64,000 bases of DNA from Leptospira broomii serovar Hurstbridge str. 5399 (GCF_000243715.2 NZ_AHMO02000008.1:2274001-2338000), one strand, 5' to 3'. Counted from the first letter of the stretch, positions 1 to 7,560 are shown. Translations and numbers: made by a program. Notes: a model not told the origin generated them from the sequence alone.

Positions 1-315
1 ATCCGGTAAAGAGATTTTGACGGAAAATTTTACGCCAAGCAGAAGCTTTTCTATTTCGCCCTGTAAAATGAATTCTTTTCTAACGATTGATCCTTCGAAG
101 TGAATTTTTTTTCTTTCATCCGGACTTAATACGAATCCGGAAATGTTGGAGCCAGCCAATATTCTGTTCGCATCCTGCATTTGCGTAACGATACCGACTC
201 CCAATTCGGAGATATCGAATAGAAACCCATTAATTCCGATCTCATCGATTTTAGCGCGAACTTTGAATTTGCCGATTTCCTCAGAAAAATACCGATCTGC
301 TTTCCTACGCTCCAT
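1..315 (-). CDS. PilZ domain protein (3' part outside window)
   Basis: Reading the minus strand from an ATG at 315 gives an open frame that runs off the left edge, so the C-terminus is missing. The visible 105 residues start with MERRKADRYFSEE, containing an RxxxR-like element, and continue to FDISELGVGI at about residues 34-43, which fits the D/NxSxxG motif. These are the two c-di-GMP-contacting motifs of PilZ domains. The family binds c-di-GMP and acts as an effector of motility or biofilm programmes; that role is inferred here from the motifs only. No other in-frame start with a better ribosome site is visible, and a purine-rich AGCGGGGA lies just upstream of the ATG. Confidence 0.8.
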   Translation of the reverse strand, partial: MERRKADRYFSEEIGKFKVRAKIDEIGINGFLFDISELGVGIVTQMQDANRILAGSNISGFVLSPDERKKIHFEGSIVRKEFILQGEIEKLLLGVKFSVKISLPD

Positions 316-377
316 AACCCCGTCCCCGCTGAAAAATCCTAAAATATTTCCAAAGCCCTTTTGAATCTGCTCAATAA

Positions 378-404
378 ATCCTATCGGCTATCTATCGATA
401 GGAT
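378..404. repeat. 9-bp inverted repeat upstream of PilZ gene
   Basis: ATCCTATCG at 378-386 and its exact reverse complement at 396-404 are separated by 9 bases. It sits 63 bases upstream of the PilZ start, where an operator or a leader hairpin could lie. No T-run follows on the minus strand, so a terminator is unlikely. Confidence 0.4.
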
Positions 405-723
405 ACACCCAGCTTAATTTCGTGCTTGTTAGTGTAGACTTAAAAAAGGGGGAAAAAACGATAAATCTAGAATCGTTGGTTAATAGAAAATTCCGAAAAT
501 ATATCGATTCCACTGACTTAATATTAACGGAATATGGAGTTTAAAGTCATTTTGGGACTTAAGTATATACAAGTTTCATAAAAATAACTCTCCCAGGCCT
601 TGAAGAAACGTGATATTCAGTACACCTTGTCGAATTTTAATAACATTCATGTGAAACGATTTTAAAGAGATGTGTGATATTTTCGAGACTTCGATCTGAT
701 TGTTGAAAACGAAATATCTTTTT

Positions 724-756
724 TACACAACTGATTGTTGATCGGAAAGTTGTGTA
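724..756. repeat. 9-bp inverted repeat TACACAACT/AGTTGTGTA
   Basis: Arms at 724-732 and 748-756 are exact reverse complements with a 15-base loop. It is isolated in non-coding DNA. No T-run follows on either strand in the right place. Function unknown. Confidence 0.35.
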
Positions 757-897
757 GGATACGAATTCAGTCGATTCGGTGCGATTCCTACTCTAATTGG
801 CACGCGGATATAATTCGATCTTTTCGAAACATTCAAGTTCGTAAGGGGAAATAAGTCGGGTATGAAACTTTCGGGGATAGAGCGTAGGAAGTAGCTC

Positions 898-945
898 TTA
901 CATCATTCCGGTCGCGCCTACGCTGATAATGACGACCCGTTTCAT
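898..945 (-). pseudogene. Truncated start of a Rossmann-fold gene downstream of arsR
   Basis: Directly after the regulator's stop codon, an ATG at 945 opens a 15-codon frame, MKRVVIISVGATGMM, and then a stop at 898-900. A good ribosome site (AAGGAG, 9 bases before the ATG) lies inside the last codons of the regulator, as expected for a translationally coupled second gene. The peptide looks like the first strand and dinucleotide-binding loop of an NAD(P)/FAD Rossmann protein, with the first glycine of GxGxxG changed to serine. I found no continuation in the other frames downstream. I read it as the remnant of an oxidoreductase once co-transcribed with the regulator; a real 15-residue peptide is less likely. 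Confidence 0.5.
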
Positions 946-946
946 T

Positions 947-1627
947 TTAATTCACTCCTTCCTTTATTAATTCAATCCCCATGTTTGCGAATTCCAGGGG
1001 GCCTTCAGAGATGCGATAAGCGTTTAACCCTCTTTTTCTTAGCATCTCGACCGCTTCTTTTGATAAGACGCAATACTTACCGCGACAGTAAGCGACGACC
1101 TTCTTTCGTTTCGATAGAGTATCTATCTTCGCTTTGAGTTCACTCAAAGGAATCGAAATAGATCCGGGTAGATGACCCGAATCAAATTCATTTGACGGGC
1201 GTACATCTATGAGTATTATTTCTTTTGCCAATACCTTTTTTAGAAAATCCTTATACTCAAGTTCGCTTAGTTCTTGTTCGGAATCAAAAAAGGAATCCAT
1301 CGCGACCTTAATTTCAGAATTAAATTCTTTACCTGCGGAAATAATCGCGTCAAGAATCGAAACACCCGCATCCTCAATTTGATAGAAAATATTTCTACCT
1401 TCTTTTCTGTCTCGAACCAAACGCGCTTCTTTTAAGGTTTGAAGATGATGAGAGGTTGCGGCCACGCTCATGCCGATTTCCTTTGCTAGAAGATCCACAT
1501 TCTTCTCCGACTGAACCAAAAGATCCAGTAATTCTATCCGTTTCGGATCGGAAATCGCTTTTCCGTATTTTGCCAACATGGAATAGACAAAACTCTTGAA
1601 TTCGCGTCCAGTTCTTAGGGTGCTCAT
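947..1627 (-). CDS. ArsR-family regulator with C-terminal rhodanese domain
   Basis: 226 residues. The N-terminal half (about 10-95) is an ArsR/SmtB winged helix, with the recognition helix around VAATSHHLQTLKEARLV. The C-terminal half (about 130-222) is a rhodanese domain with DVRPSNEFDSGHLPGSI and the active-site loop YCRGKYC, so the catalytic cysteine is present. No CxC arsenic-binding motif is seen, so sensing may involve sulfur or redox chemistry at the rhodanese cysteine (inference). The start at 1627 has GAGGA 5 bases upstream. A perfect 10-bp inverted repeat of ArsR-operator type lies immediately before that ribosome site, so autorepression is likely. The gene is divergent from a methyltransferase. 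Confidence 0.9.
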   Translation of the reverse strand: MSTLRTGREFKSFVYSMLAKYGKAISDPKRIELLDLLVQSEKNVDLLAKEIGMSVAATSHHLQTLKEARLVRDRKEGRNIFYQIEDAGVSILDAIISAGKEFNSEIKVAMDSFFDSEQELSELEYKDFLKKVLAKEIILIDVRPSNEFDSGHLPGSISIPLSELKAKIDTLSKRKKVVAYCRGKYCVLSKEAVEMLRKRGLNAYRISEGPLEFANMGIELIKEGVN

Positions 1628-1635
1628 AATTCCTC

Positions 1636-1663
1636 AAATATTCAAATATATACTTGAATATTT
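1636..1663. promoter_or_regulatory. ArsR-type operator between divergent genes
   Basis: AAATATTCAA at 1636-1645 and TTGAATATTT at 1654-1663 form a perfect 10-bp inverted repeat around an 8-base AT spacer. ATTCAA/TTGAAT half-sites are typical of ArsR/SmtB-family operators. It begins 9 bases upstream of the arsR-rhodanese start. A second small inverted repeat, ATTGAC/GTCAAT (1665-1680), follows and includes a TTGACA that could serve as a -35 for the divergent methyltransferase. Confidence 0.7.
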
Positions 1664-1699
1664 AATTGACAGCCGTCAATCCCGTTTTTTTATGAAAAC

Positions 1700-2269
1700 A
1701 TGAAAGTAAGGGATAGTGGAATGCCGGACGCCGAGTATTGGGATAGCCTCTTCGACGTACCCTTGATTTTGGATAGAATGAAATTGCTTCGCGATGTCGG
1801 AACGATAGTGGAATTCGGTTCCGGTTACGGGACCTTTACACTACCGTTGGCTGAGAATCCGAAAAACAAAATAATCGCCTTTGAAATCGAGAAAGAGTTA
1901 GTTAGGAATCTTAAAGAAAAATCGGCATTGCAGGGATTGGAGAACATCTTTATAGCGGAAAAAGATATTATCGGAGAAGGGACCTCGCTCCTTTCGGAAT
2001 CCGTCGACTACGTAATGATTTTTAATCTTCTACATTATGAAGACCCGGTTTCGCTTCTCAAAGAAGCTAACCGTATTTTAAAACCTGGAGGAATTGCCGG
2101 CTTAGTTCACTGGAATTACGATCCGAATACGCCGAGAGGCCCTAAGATGGAAATAAGGCCTAAGCCGCTACAAATTTATGAATGGGCTAACGAAGCGAAT
2201 TTTCAAATAGAGTCGAATCAACCTATCAATTTACCTCCTTACCATTATGGATTAATAGCTTATAAGTGA
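1700..2269 (+). CDS. Class I SAM-dependent methyltransferase
   Basis: 189 residues with methyltransferase motif I as VEFGSGYGTFTLPLA (about 38-52), an acidic residue ending the second strand (FEIEKEL), and a C-terminal LKPGGIAGLVHWN. The substrate is unknown. The gene is divergent from the ArsR-rhodanese regulator and shares its operator region, so it is probably a target of that regulator. The ATG at 1700 has no clear ribosome site, while an in-frame ATG at 1721 (MPDAEYWDSLF) has AAGGGA 7 bases upstream and may be the true start. From memory, relatives carry a similar RDSGMP stretch before that point, so I kept the longer form. Confidence 0.85.
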   Translation: MKVRDSGMPDAEYWDSLFDVPLILDRMKLLRDVGTIVEFGSGYGTFTLPLAENPKNKIIAFEIEKELVRNLKEKSALQGLENIFIAEKDIIGEGTSLLSESVDYVMIFNLLHYEDPVSLLKEANRILKPGGIAGLVHWNYDPNTPRGPKMEIRPKPLQIYEWANEANFQIESNQPINLPPYHYGLIAYK

Positions 2270-2326
2270 ACGATCTTTGTCTAGGACAACAAAAGTTAGA
2301 ACGCTATAAAAGTGGAGTTTAGTTTT

Positions 2327-2956
2327 TCATTTTCGTTTTTCACCGATAGGCTTGAATATCAAAAAGTTTTGAGTGGGTAGAAAATCGAAGCTATTGCTTT
2401 CCTCAAATCCGGCTTCCTTCATTTCTTTTTGCATCATTTCCACCGAAGACCAATGTCCCTTTGTGACGAAGATCCTTAATATTCCTGTGAGGTTATCCTT
2501 GTGATCAATGATTGCAATTCTTCCGCCTGGTTTCAGATATTTTTTCAATTCCGAAAAATATGCGGGCCGATTTTCTAAATGATGATAGGTGTTGCAGGAA
2601 AATATCAAATCTACTTTTTCCGGTAAGTTAGCGCTTGCTTGATTTCCGAGAATTGCCCGGACATTATTAGGATCTCGATCATGAAATTTATTTTGAAGCT
2701 TTAATACTAATTCAGGATCGACTTCATTCACATATATTCTTCCGGTTTCACCGACTGCGTCTGAAAAGTACTTCGCGAAGTACCCGGATCCTGCTCCTAA
2801 ATCTGCGATGAATTGTCCGTGTTTTATTTCAAGGATTTCTACAACCTGCTCCGGATATTGCCATCCTGCTCTCGCATAAATTTTCGAAAATTTTAGTTTC
2901 TCTATTCCGGCACAAGAAATCGTAATGCAGGCTAAAAATACGGAGAATGTTTTCAT
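2327..2956 (-). CDS. Class I methyltransferase with lipoprotein-like N-terminus
   Basis: 209 residues. The first ~16 residues look like a short lipoprotein signal ending in a TISCAG lipobox. The remainder is a methyltransferase: ADLGAGSGYFAKYF (motif I, about 52-65), NEVDPEL, SCNTYHHLENR, and LKPGGRIAIIDHKD. SAM is a cytoplasmic cofactor, so a catalytic domain behind an export signal is odd; either the lipobox is not used or the protein has another role. Many relatives act in small-molecule methylation, but the substrate here is unknown. The start at 2956 has TAAGGAG upstream. It is the last of three same-strand genes, 66 bases after the preceding one. Confidence 0.8.
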   Translation of the reverse strand: MKTFSVFLACITISCAGIEKLKFSKIYARAGWQYPEQVVEILEIKHGQFIADLGAGSGYFAKYFSDAVGETGRIYVNEVDPELVLKLQNKFHDRDPNNVRAILGNQASANLPEKVDLIFSCNTYHHLENRPAYFSELKKYLKPGGRIAIIDHKDNLTGILRIFVTKGHWSSVEMMQKEMKEAGFEESNSFDFLPTQNFLIFKPIGEKRK

Positions 2957-3022
2957 TTTGAACTCCTTAATTTCTTTCTTAAAGTTTCTTTTATGAATAA
3001 GCTGAAGCGAACGATATTTGTT

Positions 3023-4078
3023 TCAGTCCCCTACAGCTAGTAAGGCAAGGGCCGCTGTTTTAGTATCTATTTCAGGATCGCGAAAATAATGATCGAGTCC
3101 GATCTCAGTGATGACAATTCCTTTCGGAACAATAGAATCCACCGTTAGTGTCAGCCCGTCATTCGGCCCAAACTGAGATAATTTCCTATAACGAGAATGA
3201 ATCTCCTCGTTCACTTGCGAGTCGAATAATATTCCTTGGAAATGAATCACTTTAAGAGTCTTCGGGACACGTTGAGCTAAAAAACCGTCTGAGGGCTCTA
3301 GTCTTTGTAAATCTCGTACAAGCGCAGCGGAACGGCCACGAAACCCTAACATAATTATCGGTAACAGCGATTTTGGAAATTTACAAAATTCATTTGCAAG
3401 CAATGTTCCGCGGTTGATTCCTCCGATATTGACCCAGGCGTGTACATGTTTAATTTCTTCTGGCGAGGCAATGGCAAAATACTCCAAAACGTCCTGACTG
3501 CCTTTAGAGGCACTGACAATTATTACTTTGCGTCCGTCGGAATGTAGCGCTATATATTCTTTTATTCTTATCGCGTTGTCCTTCGCGAGACCCAACTCAT
3601 CGGTTTCAATTAGGCTTGACGTAATACCGCTTTTTCCGAACCAATTGCGCTGTCTGGAAAAATCGGCACCCGTAGATTTATCGAGACGATAGGCTAAGCC
3701 AGGAACAAAAAGAATTTGGTATTTCTCTAGCTTTGTAAGATCCCGTTTTGTTGGAGCCTTTGTTCTAAGTTGTTTTACGAGATCAAAATACTTCTTCTGG
3801 TATTTTGCTTGGAAACTATCGGAGTATATTGCTTGCAATAACCGGATAGTAGCGTAGTCCGGAGAGTATTGTTTTACTAACAAGGAAAGTTCTTCCATCG
3901 ATGGAATAGCTACACTGCCAGGTGGCGTATTCTGAAGTCGCACTGCTGCCGCTCCGCTATCAACAAGGAAGTCCCGTTTCTCGCCCGCCAATATTCCCTG
4001 CGCGCGATAATATCTTTGTGTTAGTTGACAATTAAAACTAAGCAAACTTAAAACTCCTACAATCACTACGTTCCACAT
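3023..4078 (-). CDS. Putative alpha/beta-hydrolase-like lipoprotein
   Basis: 351 residues starting with a hydrophobic stretch and an LSFNC lipobox, so a lipoprotein is likely. The middle part has a strand-nucleophile-helix pattern, KVIIVSASKGSQDVLEYFA (about 184-202), where serine in SASKG would take the nucleophile elbow place of an alpha/beta hydrolase in a non-canonical form (GxSxG is not kept). A preceding FVPGLAYRLD resembles an oxyanion-loop region. The C-terminus has a TEIGLDHYF segment that could supply an acid or histidine. No confident family name. It lies 18 bases after the sterol-desaturase-type gene, likely the same transcript. Confidence 0.6.
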   Translation of the reverse strand: MWNVVIVGVLSLLSFNCQLTQRYYRAQGILAGEKRDFLVDSGAAAVRLQNTPPGSVAIPSMEELSLLVKQYSPDYATIRLLQAIYSDSFQAKYQKKYFDLVKQLRTKAPTKRDLTKLEKYQILFVPGLAYRLDKSTGADFSRQRNWFGKSGITSSLIETDELGLAKDNAIRIKEYIALHSDGRKVIIVSASKGSQDVLEYFAIASPEEIKHVHAWVNIGGINRGTLLANEFCKFPKSLLPIIMLGFRGRSAALVRDLQRLEPSDGFLAQRVPKTLKVIHFQGILFDSQVNEEIHSRYRKLSQFGPNDGLTLTVDSIVPKGIVITEIGLDHYFRDPEIDTKTAALALLAVGD

Positions 4079-4096
4079 CTTGATAGACCTATCAAA

Positions 4097-4912
4097 TCAG
4101 GCTTTCAGCTCCTGCTGAACATTCAACGGTTTACGTTCCGTTATTTTTCTGAATGTCTTCTCATAGTCGGGATGGACGGTTCCGAAAATGGAATCCCAAA
4201 TCGTAGTATAAAGTCCGAAGTTATATCTAAAATATTGATGATGCATATCGTGATTAGTGTTTGTGTTGATATGTTTCAAAATTCCGTTCGATATAATCCA
4301 ACTGGGAAGCATCTCATAACCGCTATGACCTAAAACATTTCTGATTATTTGAAATGTCATAAAGATCACGAGCGCTATCGTATGAACCGGAAATAAGGAC
4401 GCGACAATCGGCATGATCATTGCGTGTATTAACGCTTCCCAGGGACTAAAGGAATAGGCAGTCCAGGGTGACGGTGTGATAGAATCATGATGAACTTTAT
4501 GAAACGTTTTAAAGAACAAGCGAGTGTGCATCAGGCGATGCGTCCAATAAAAATAAAAGTCCTGAATCGTTAGGATAAGAATTACGCTAAGAATTAAATA
4601 GCCCCAACCGTAATCTTCCACTTTATCATAAAATTTAAAATAACCGTATTGTTTTAGAGTGAGGACGATAAAAGTTACCAGCGTATATACTATCACCGAA
4701 GAAACGGAATATAAAAACTCTTTTCTAAACTGGGACGATTTGGCGATCCTATCTTGGATTTTTCTATGCTGGAAAGGATGCTTCCAAACGTACAATACGG
4801 TAAAGACGATACTCGCAGATAAGAAGTATCTTAAAAAATCGATCAGAAAGATTTTTGGAATATGCGGAATTATACCCGATACGGCTTGAAAAAAAGGAAC
4901 TTGCTCGTTCAT
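4097..4912 (-). CDS. Sterol desaturase / fatty acid hydroxylase superfamily protein
   Basis: 271 residues, about four membrane segments in the N-terminal two thirds. The histidine clusters of the membrane di-iron hydroxylase superfamily are present: HRLMH (HxxxH), HKVHH (HxxHH) and HDMHH (HxxHH), in the usual order between about residues 120 and 230. The family uses a di-iron centre and O2 to hydroxylate or desaturate sterols, fatty acids or alkylglycerols; the substrate cannot be told from sequence. The start at 4912 has GAGGA about 7 bases upstream. A terminator-like hairpin lies immediately before this ribosome site. It is the first gene of a likely three-gene unit with the two lipoprotein genes downstream. 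Confidence 0.9.
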   Translation of the reverse strand: MNEQVPFFQAVSGIIPHIPKIFLIDFLRYFLSASIVFTVLYVWKHPFQHRKIQDRIAKSSQFRKEFLYSVSSVIVYTLVTFIVLTLKQYGYFKFYDKVEDYGWGYLILSVILILTIQDFYFYWTHRLMHTRLFFKTFHKVHHDSITPSPWTAYSFSPWEALIHAMIMPIVASLFPVHTIALVIFMTFQIIRNVLGHSGYEMLPSWIISNGILKHINTNTNHDMHHQYFRYNFGLYTTIWDSIFGTVHPDYEKTFRKITERKPLNVQQELKA

Positions 4913-4923
4913 AGTTTATCCTC

Positions 4924-4946
4924 AAAAAACCGGGGCTTAGTCCCGG
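4924..4946 (-). terminator. Terminator-like hairpin in the leader of the desaturase gene
   Basis: On the minus strand CCGGG, a 7-base loop and CCCGG are followed by six T. The T-run ends only a few bases before the ribosome site of the gene starting at 4912. It could terminate transcription from upstream or act as an attenuator; the 5-bp stem is short. Confidence 0.4.
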
Positions 4947-5109
4947 GATTTACGGACGATTAGAGCTTATTTTTAGATCCTCCTCTTATTGAATTCTGCA
5001 AAAAGTCTATCAAATCCGGATTCGATCAGCTTTTTCCGATTCTTCTCCGGTTCTTAAAATCAGTAGGATGACTTTATGATTTCTTTAAAAGTTCAATGGG
5101 AAGGAGCAA

Positions 5110-5220
5110 ATGGCCCGAAACGAAGGTCCGCAAGGCTTTTGTTTGTGCAATACAGGTGAAATAATCGCTTATGGGATCATACTTGTTCTTATTTTTGCCC
5201 TTGATCGTGCCATAAAATAA
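5110..5220 (+). CDS. Possible 36-residue single-span membrane peptide
   Basis: A plus-strand ATG preceded by GGGAAGGAG (3 bases spacing, rather short) opens 36 codons to TAA at 5218-5220. The N-terminal 15 residues are polar with two cysteines. The rest, GEIIAYGIILVLIFALDRA, would span a membrane. It may be a genuine small protein or the remains of a longer membrane protein. No homology known to me. Confidence 0.35.
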   Translation: MARNEGPQGFCLCNTGEIIAYGIILVLIFALDRAIK

Positions 5221-5499
5221 TGTTTAAGAAATCAAGACTTTTTTGACGCAATCGGGTCCGGGACGATTATTCAAAAGAATTATAATTTTCGTAACGCTTC
5301 GATAGTCTTCACTTCTATTCTTGCGATACCTGATGTAACGGTTTATTCGTCGCGCTCCGATTCTGCAGTAGTCCGGGAGTTTCAGGAGTTAATTAAATTT
5401 CGTCGTCTTTGCTGAAAAATTTATAAGATACCGATATCGTTCAAGCGGAACATTTCCGGTTATGTTACCCTCTTCTTAATTCGAATAGGGAAAGGATTT

Positions 5500-5586
5500 A
5501 TGCGCAAACAAATAAAACGAAACAAGAATTCGATTCAGGATTACATTAATAATTTTAGAATATCCTTCGGAATCGTGCAAGAATGA
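5500..5586 (+). CDS. Possible 28-residue basic peptide
   Basis: ATG at 5500 with GGGAAAGGA ending 3 bases upstream; the frame runs 28 codons to TGA. It begins MRKQIKRNKN and is otherwise unremarkable. Supported only by the ribosome site, so it may be fortuitous. Confidence 0.2.
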   Translation: MRKQIKRNKNSIQDYINNFRISFGIVQE

Positions 5587-5677
5587 ATACTGAATACAAA
5601 GGTTAGGAAGTCTTACCTATAAAATCATCTCCCATTGAGTCCGGTAGCGTTTCGAATGCGGAATTTTGGGATCACAA

Positions 5678-5866
5678 ATGAAGCAAACCAAATGTAAAAC
5701 GATTCTCGTTCTAATGTTTTTCTCCTCGTTACGTAATTTAAGCGCAAAATCTTATGTCTTTGGGAGTATCGGAACTCAGTTTGATCTCGGTCGACTTGGA
5801 AAGACGATAACGCAAGACGGTCAAAATGCATATAGCTATTACGATGTACAATCCTCCGATAGATAA
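5678..5866 (+). pseudogene. 5' fragment of a leptospiral outer-membrane-type protein
   Basis: 62 codons: a signal peptide (about residues 1-23) followed by KSYVFGSIGTQFDLGRLG and then a stop after YYDVQSSDR. From memory, leptospiral beta-barrel-like outer membrane proteins begin their mature part with a similar segment and run to several hundred residues. This looks like the first ~60 residues of such a protein cut short. No frame downstream continues it. An ATG 12 bases earlier (5666) is in frame, but the start at 5678 puts the signal peptide at the N-terminus. A short exported protein is the alternative. Confidence 0.5.
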
Positions 5867-6317
5867 ATATGAATTTCGGGTGAAGGAATTTTAGGATGGA
5901 AGGTCTTTTCGAAGGATCCTAATATATATTTCCATTAAAAATACAATTAATATAGAATATTTTGATGTTTAAATATTAAGATTGATACATATATTACTCC
6001 CATAATTCGTATATTGGAGCAGAATCGACTGACAGCCCAACCGAGACTCCTTGAAGCAAGCCTTTGTGAATCAAAAATTGTCTAAGGAGAAATTTCTCAA
6101 CTTTTCGATTTCTTCATAAACTCTTTAAACGAATTTAGGGAAAACTTTATAAAATTCTCTCTGCTATCCTGCCGAATTAACCATCGAAATATCCGTATCC
6201 TTACTCCAAACCGCAACCAGGGTTAAGGATATTTCGATAGAATTTTCCCGAATTCGAGTCTTTAAACTTATGTTATCTATGAAAGTTTCGAGGAAACTTA
6301 CATTGTTTCAAACGTAA
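5867..6317. other. Intergenic region
   Basis: About 450 AT-rich bases with no supported ORF. It contains a small hairpin (6283-6299) after the DUF1761 gene. Nothing else stands out. Confidence 0.4.
6283..6299 (-). terminator. Small stem-loop downstream of DUF1761 gene
   Basis: AAGTTTC, 3 bases, GAAACTT: a perfect 7-bp stem 18 bases past the stop codon at 6318. No T-run follows, so a weak or Rho-assisted terminator at best. Confidence 0.3.
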
Positions 6318-6737
6318 TTACAGACTGGCGATAATGGCTCCCATTGCCGCCATTACAACAAATGAGCAAGCACATTCGAATAACCATAACTTAGCTTTTC
6401 TGCCCATCCAAATAACTTCGATCGAAGTAGCAGTTACTAAAAAGCCGAACCAAACCCAAAGAGCGCAAATGACACCTCTCCAAATTCCAACGCCGCTCAG
6501 GAAAGGAGAGGAAGATGCAAACAAATAAATTACGGCCAGTCCGTAAGCAGTGATAAAATTCGATAATAGGTTCCACAATAATTGAGGTACCATATCGGAA
6601 AATTTTTCATTTCCGGTCGGATGAACGTCGGCCAATTTCATCCAAAGTTTCCCGAACAGAGGCCCATGAAATAAAAACCCGAGGATGAACGCCGCGAGAG
6701 CGGCTAAACTAACAGCCATTAAATTGATCGGTAACAT
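6318..6737 (-). CDS. DUF1761-type small membrane protein
   Basis: 139 residues with four predicted membrane helices. The N-terminal region has FHGPLFGKLWMKL (about 23-35), the characteristic stretch of DUF1761 proteins, whose function is unknown. The gene is divergent from a TetR regulator with a palindromic site between them, so its expression is probably controlled by that regulator. The length fits the family. Confidence 0.85.
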   Translation of the reverse strand: MLPINLMAVSLAALAAFILGFLFHGPLFGKLWMKLADVHPTGNEKFSDMVPQLLWNLLSNFITAYGLAVIYLFASSSPFLSGVGIWRGVICALWVWFGFLVTATSIEVIWMGRKAKLWLFECACSFVVMAAMGAIIASL

Positions 6738-6805
6738 AATATCTCCAATATCGTAATCGTCGGTTTTAAAATTATTCTTCGAAAACCGTAAGTCGGAATA
6801 GATTT

Positions 6806-6823
6806 ACATACTAATTGGTATGT
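6806..6823. promoter_or_regulatory. Probable TetR operator
   Basis: ACATAC (6806-6811) and GTATGT (6818-6823) are exact reverse complements around TAATTG. The core CATACTAATTGGTATG is a near-perfect palindrome. It lies in the divergent intergenic region of the DUF1761 and tetR genes, the usual place for a TetR-family autoregulatory site. Confidence 0.6.
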
Positions 6824-6905
6824 TGTAAACAAAATTTTTTATCGATATATTTTTTGTTGCACTTGAATTTAATCGATTCGTTATTGAATTAAAGCGTATT
6901 CGGCC

Positions 6906-7529
6906 ATGAAAGAAACCAAGGCTACTTTGAAGAAATCCCGTAATCTTGAAATTACAAGAAAGCAAATTCTAGAAGTTGCTTTTATGAATTTCTTTAAATA
7001 CGGTTTTCAGGGCACTAGCATGGATGACCTTGTAGAGCAAACTTCCTTGACTAAAGGCGCCTTTTATCATCAATTCCCTACCAAACTTGCGCTAGGTTAT
7101 GCGGTCGTTGACGAGGTTTTAACATCTCTTATCGTCGATCGTTGGGTTAAGCCGCTTGAGGAGTATGAAAATCCCATTATAGGAATTATGGAGCTCATGC
7201 AGCGTCATATCGGCGATGCGAAGCCCGAGATTCTTAAGTTCGGTTGCCCGTTGAATAACCTAGTACAGGAAATGTCGCCTGTGGATAAGGGTTTTAAGAT
7301 TCGTCTTCAGGCAGCTCTTAAGTTGTGGATCGATGAACTGGAAAAATTTCTAACACGGGCTAAGAAGGCGGGATATATAAAAAAAGAGATTAATACCAAT
7401 GAAGCGGCACATTTTATAGTAATGGCTCACGAGGGCTTTTACGGACTTATCAAAGGAGTGGGTGACCACCAGCTTTTCGGCATTCTATTTAAAGCAATGA
7501 GCCGATATTTCGATTCGATCTCAAGATGA
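6906..7529 (+). CDS. TetR/AcrR-family transcriptional regulator
   Basis: 207 residues. The N-terminal helix-turn-helix spans about residues 15-60, with FFKYGFQGTSMDDLVEQTSL, then TKGAFYHQFPTKLALGYAVV, the canonical TetR recognition segment. The C-terminal ligand domain contains FGCPLNNLVQEMS, seen in the subgroup that often controls membrane or redox genes (family knowledge, approximate). It is divergent from the DUF1761 gene across a palindromic site. The stop codon lies inside a strong terminator hairpin, so the gene is monocistronic. Confidence 0.92.
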   Translation: MKETKATLKKSRNLEITRKQILEVAFMNFFKYGFQGTSMDDLVEQTSLTKGAFYHQFPTKLALGYAVVDEVLTSLIVDRWVKPLEEYENPIIGIMELMQRHIGDAKPEILKFGCPLNNLVQEMSPVDKGFKIRLQAALKLWIDELEKFLTRAKKAGYIKKEINTNEAAHFIVMAHEGFYGLIKGVGDHQLFGILFKAMSRYFDSISR

Positions 7530-7560
7530 ATTTTAAATATATTTAAAATTCATCTTTTTA
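7524..7560 (+). terminator. Rho-independent terminator of tetR gene
   Basis: AGATGAATTTTAAAT (7524-7538) pairs exactly with ATTTAAAATTCATCT (7541-7555), a 15-bp stem with a 2-base nominal loop, followed by TTTT. The left arm overlaps the stop codon. Confidence 0.8.

Larger units (their letters stand above)
316..897. other. Intergenic region without a convincing gene
   Basis: About 580 bases between the PilZ gene and the broken gene downstream of arsR. I see no ORF with a ribosome site. It holds two inverted repeats: ATCCTATCG/CGATAGGAT (378-404) and TACACAACT/AGTTGTGTA (724-756). Neither is followed by a T-run on either strand, so they look more like operator or hairpin elements than terminators. 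Confidence 0.5.
4947..5677. other. Intergenic region with two possible small ORFs
   Basis: About 730 bases without a standard-size gene. It holds two short plus-strand frames with ribosome sites (5110-5220 and 5500-5586, listed separately). Otherwise I see no conserved element. Confidence 0.4.
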
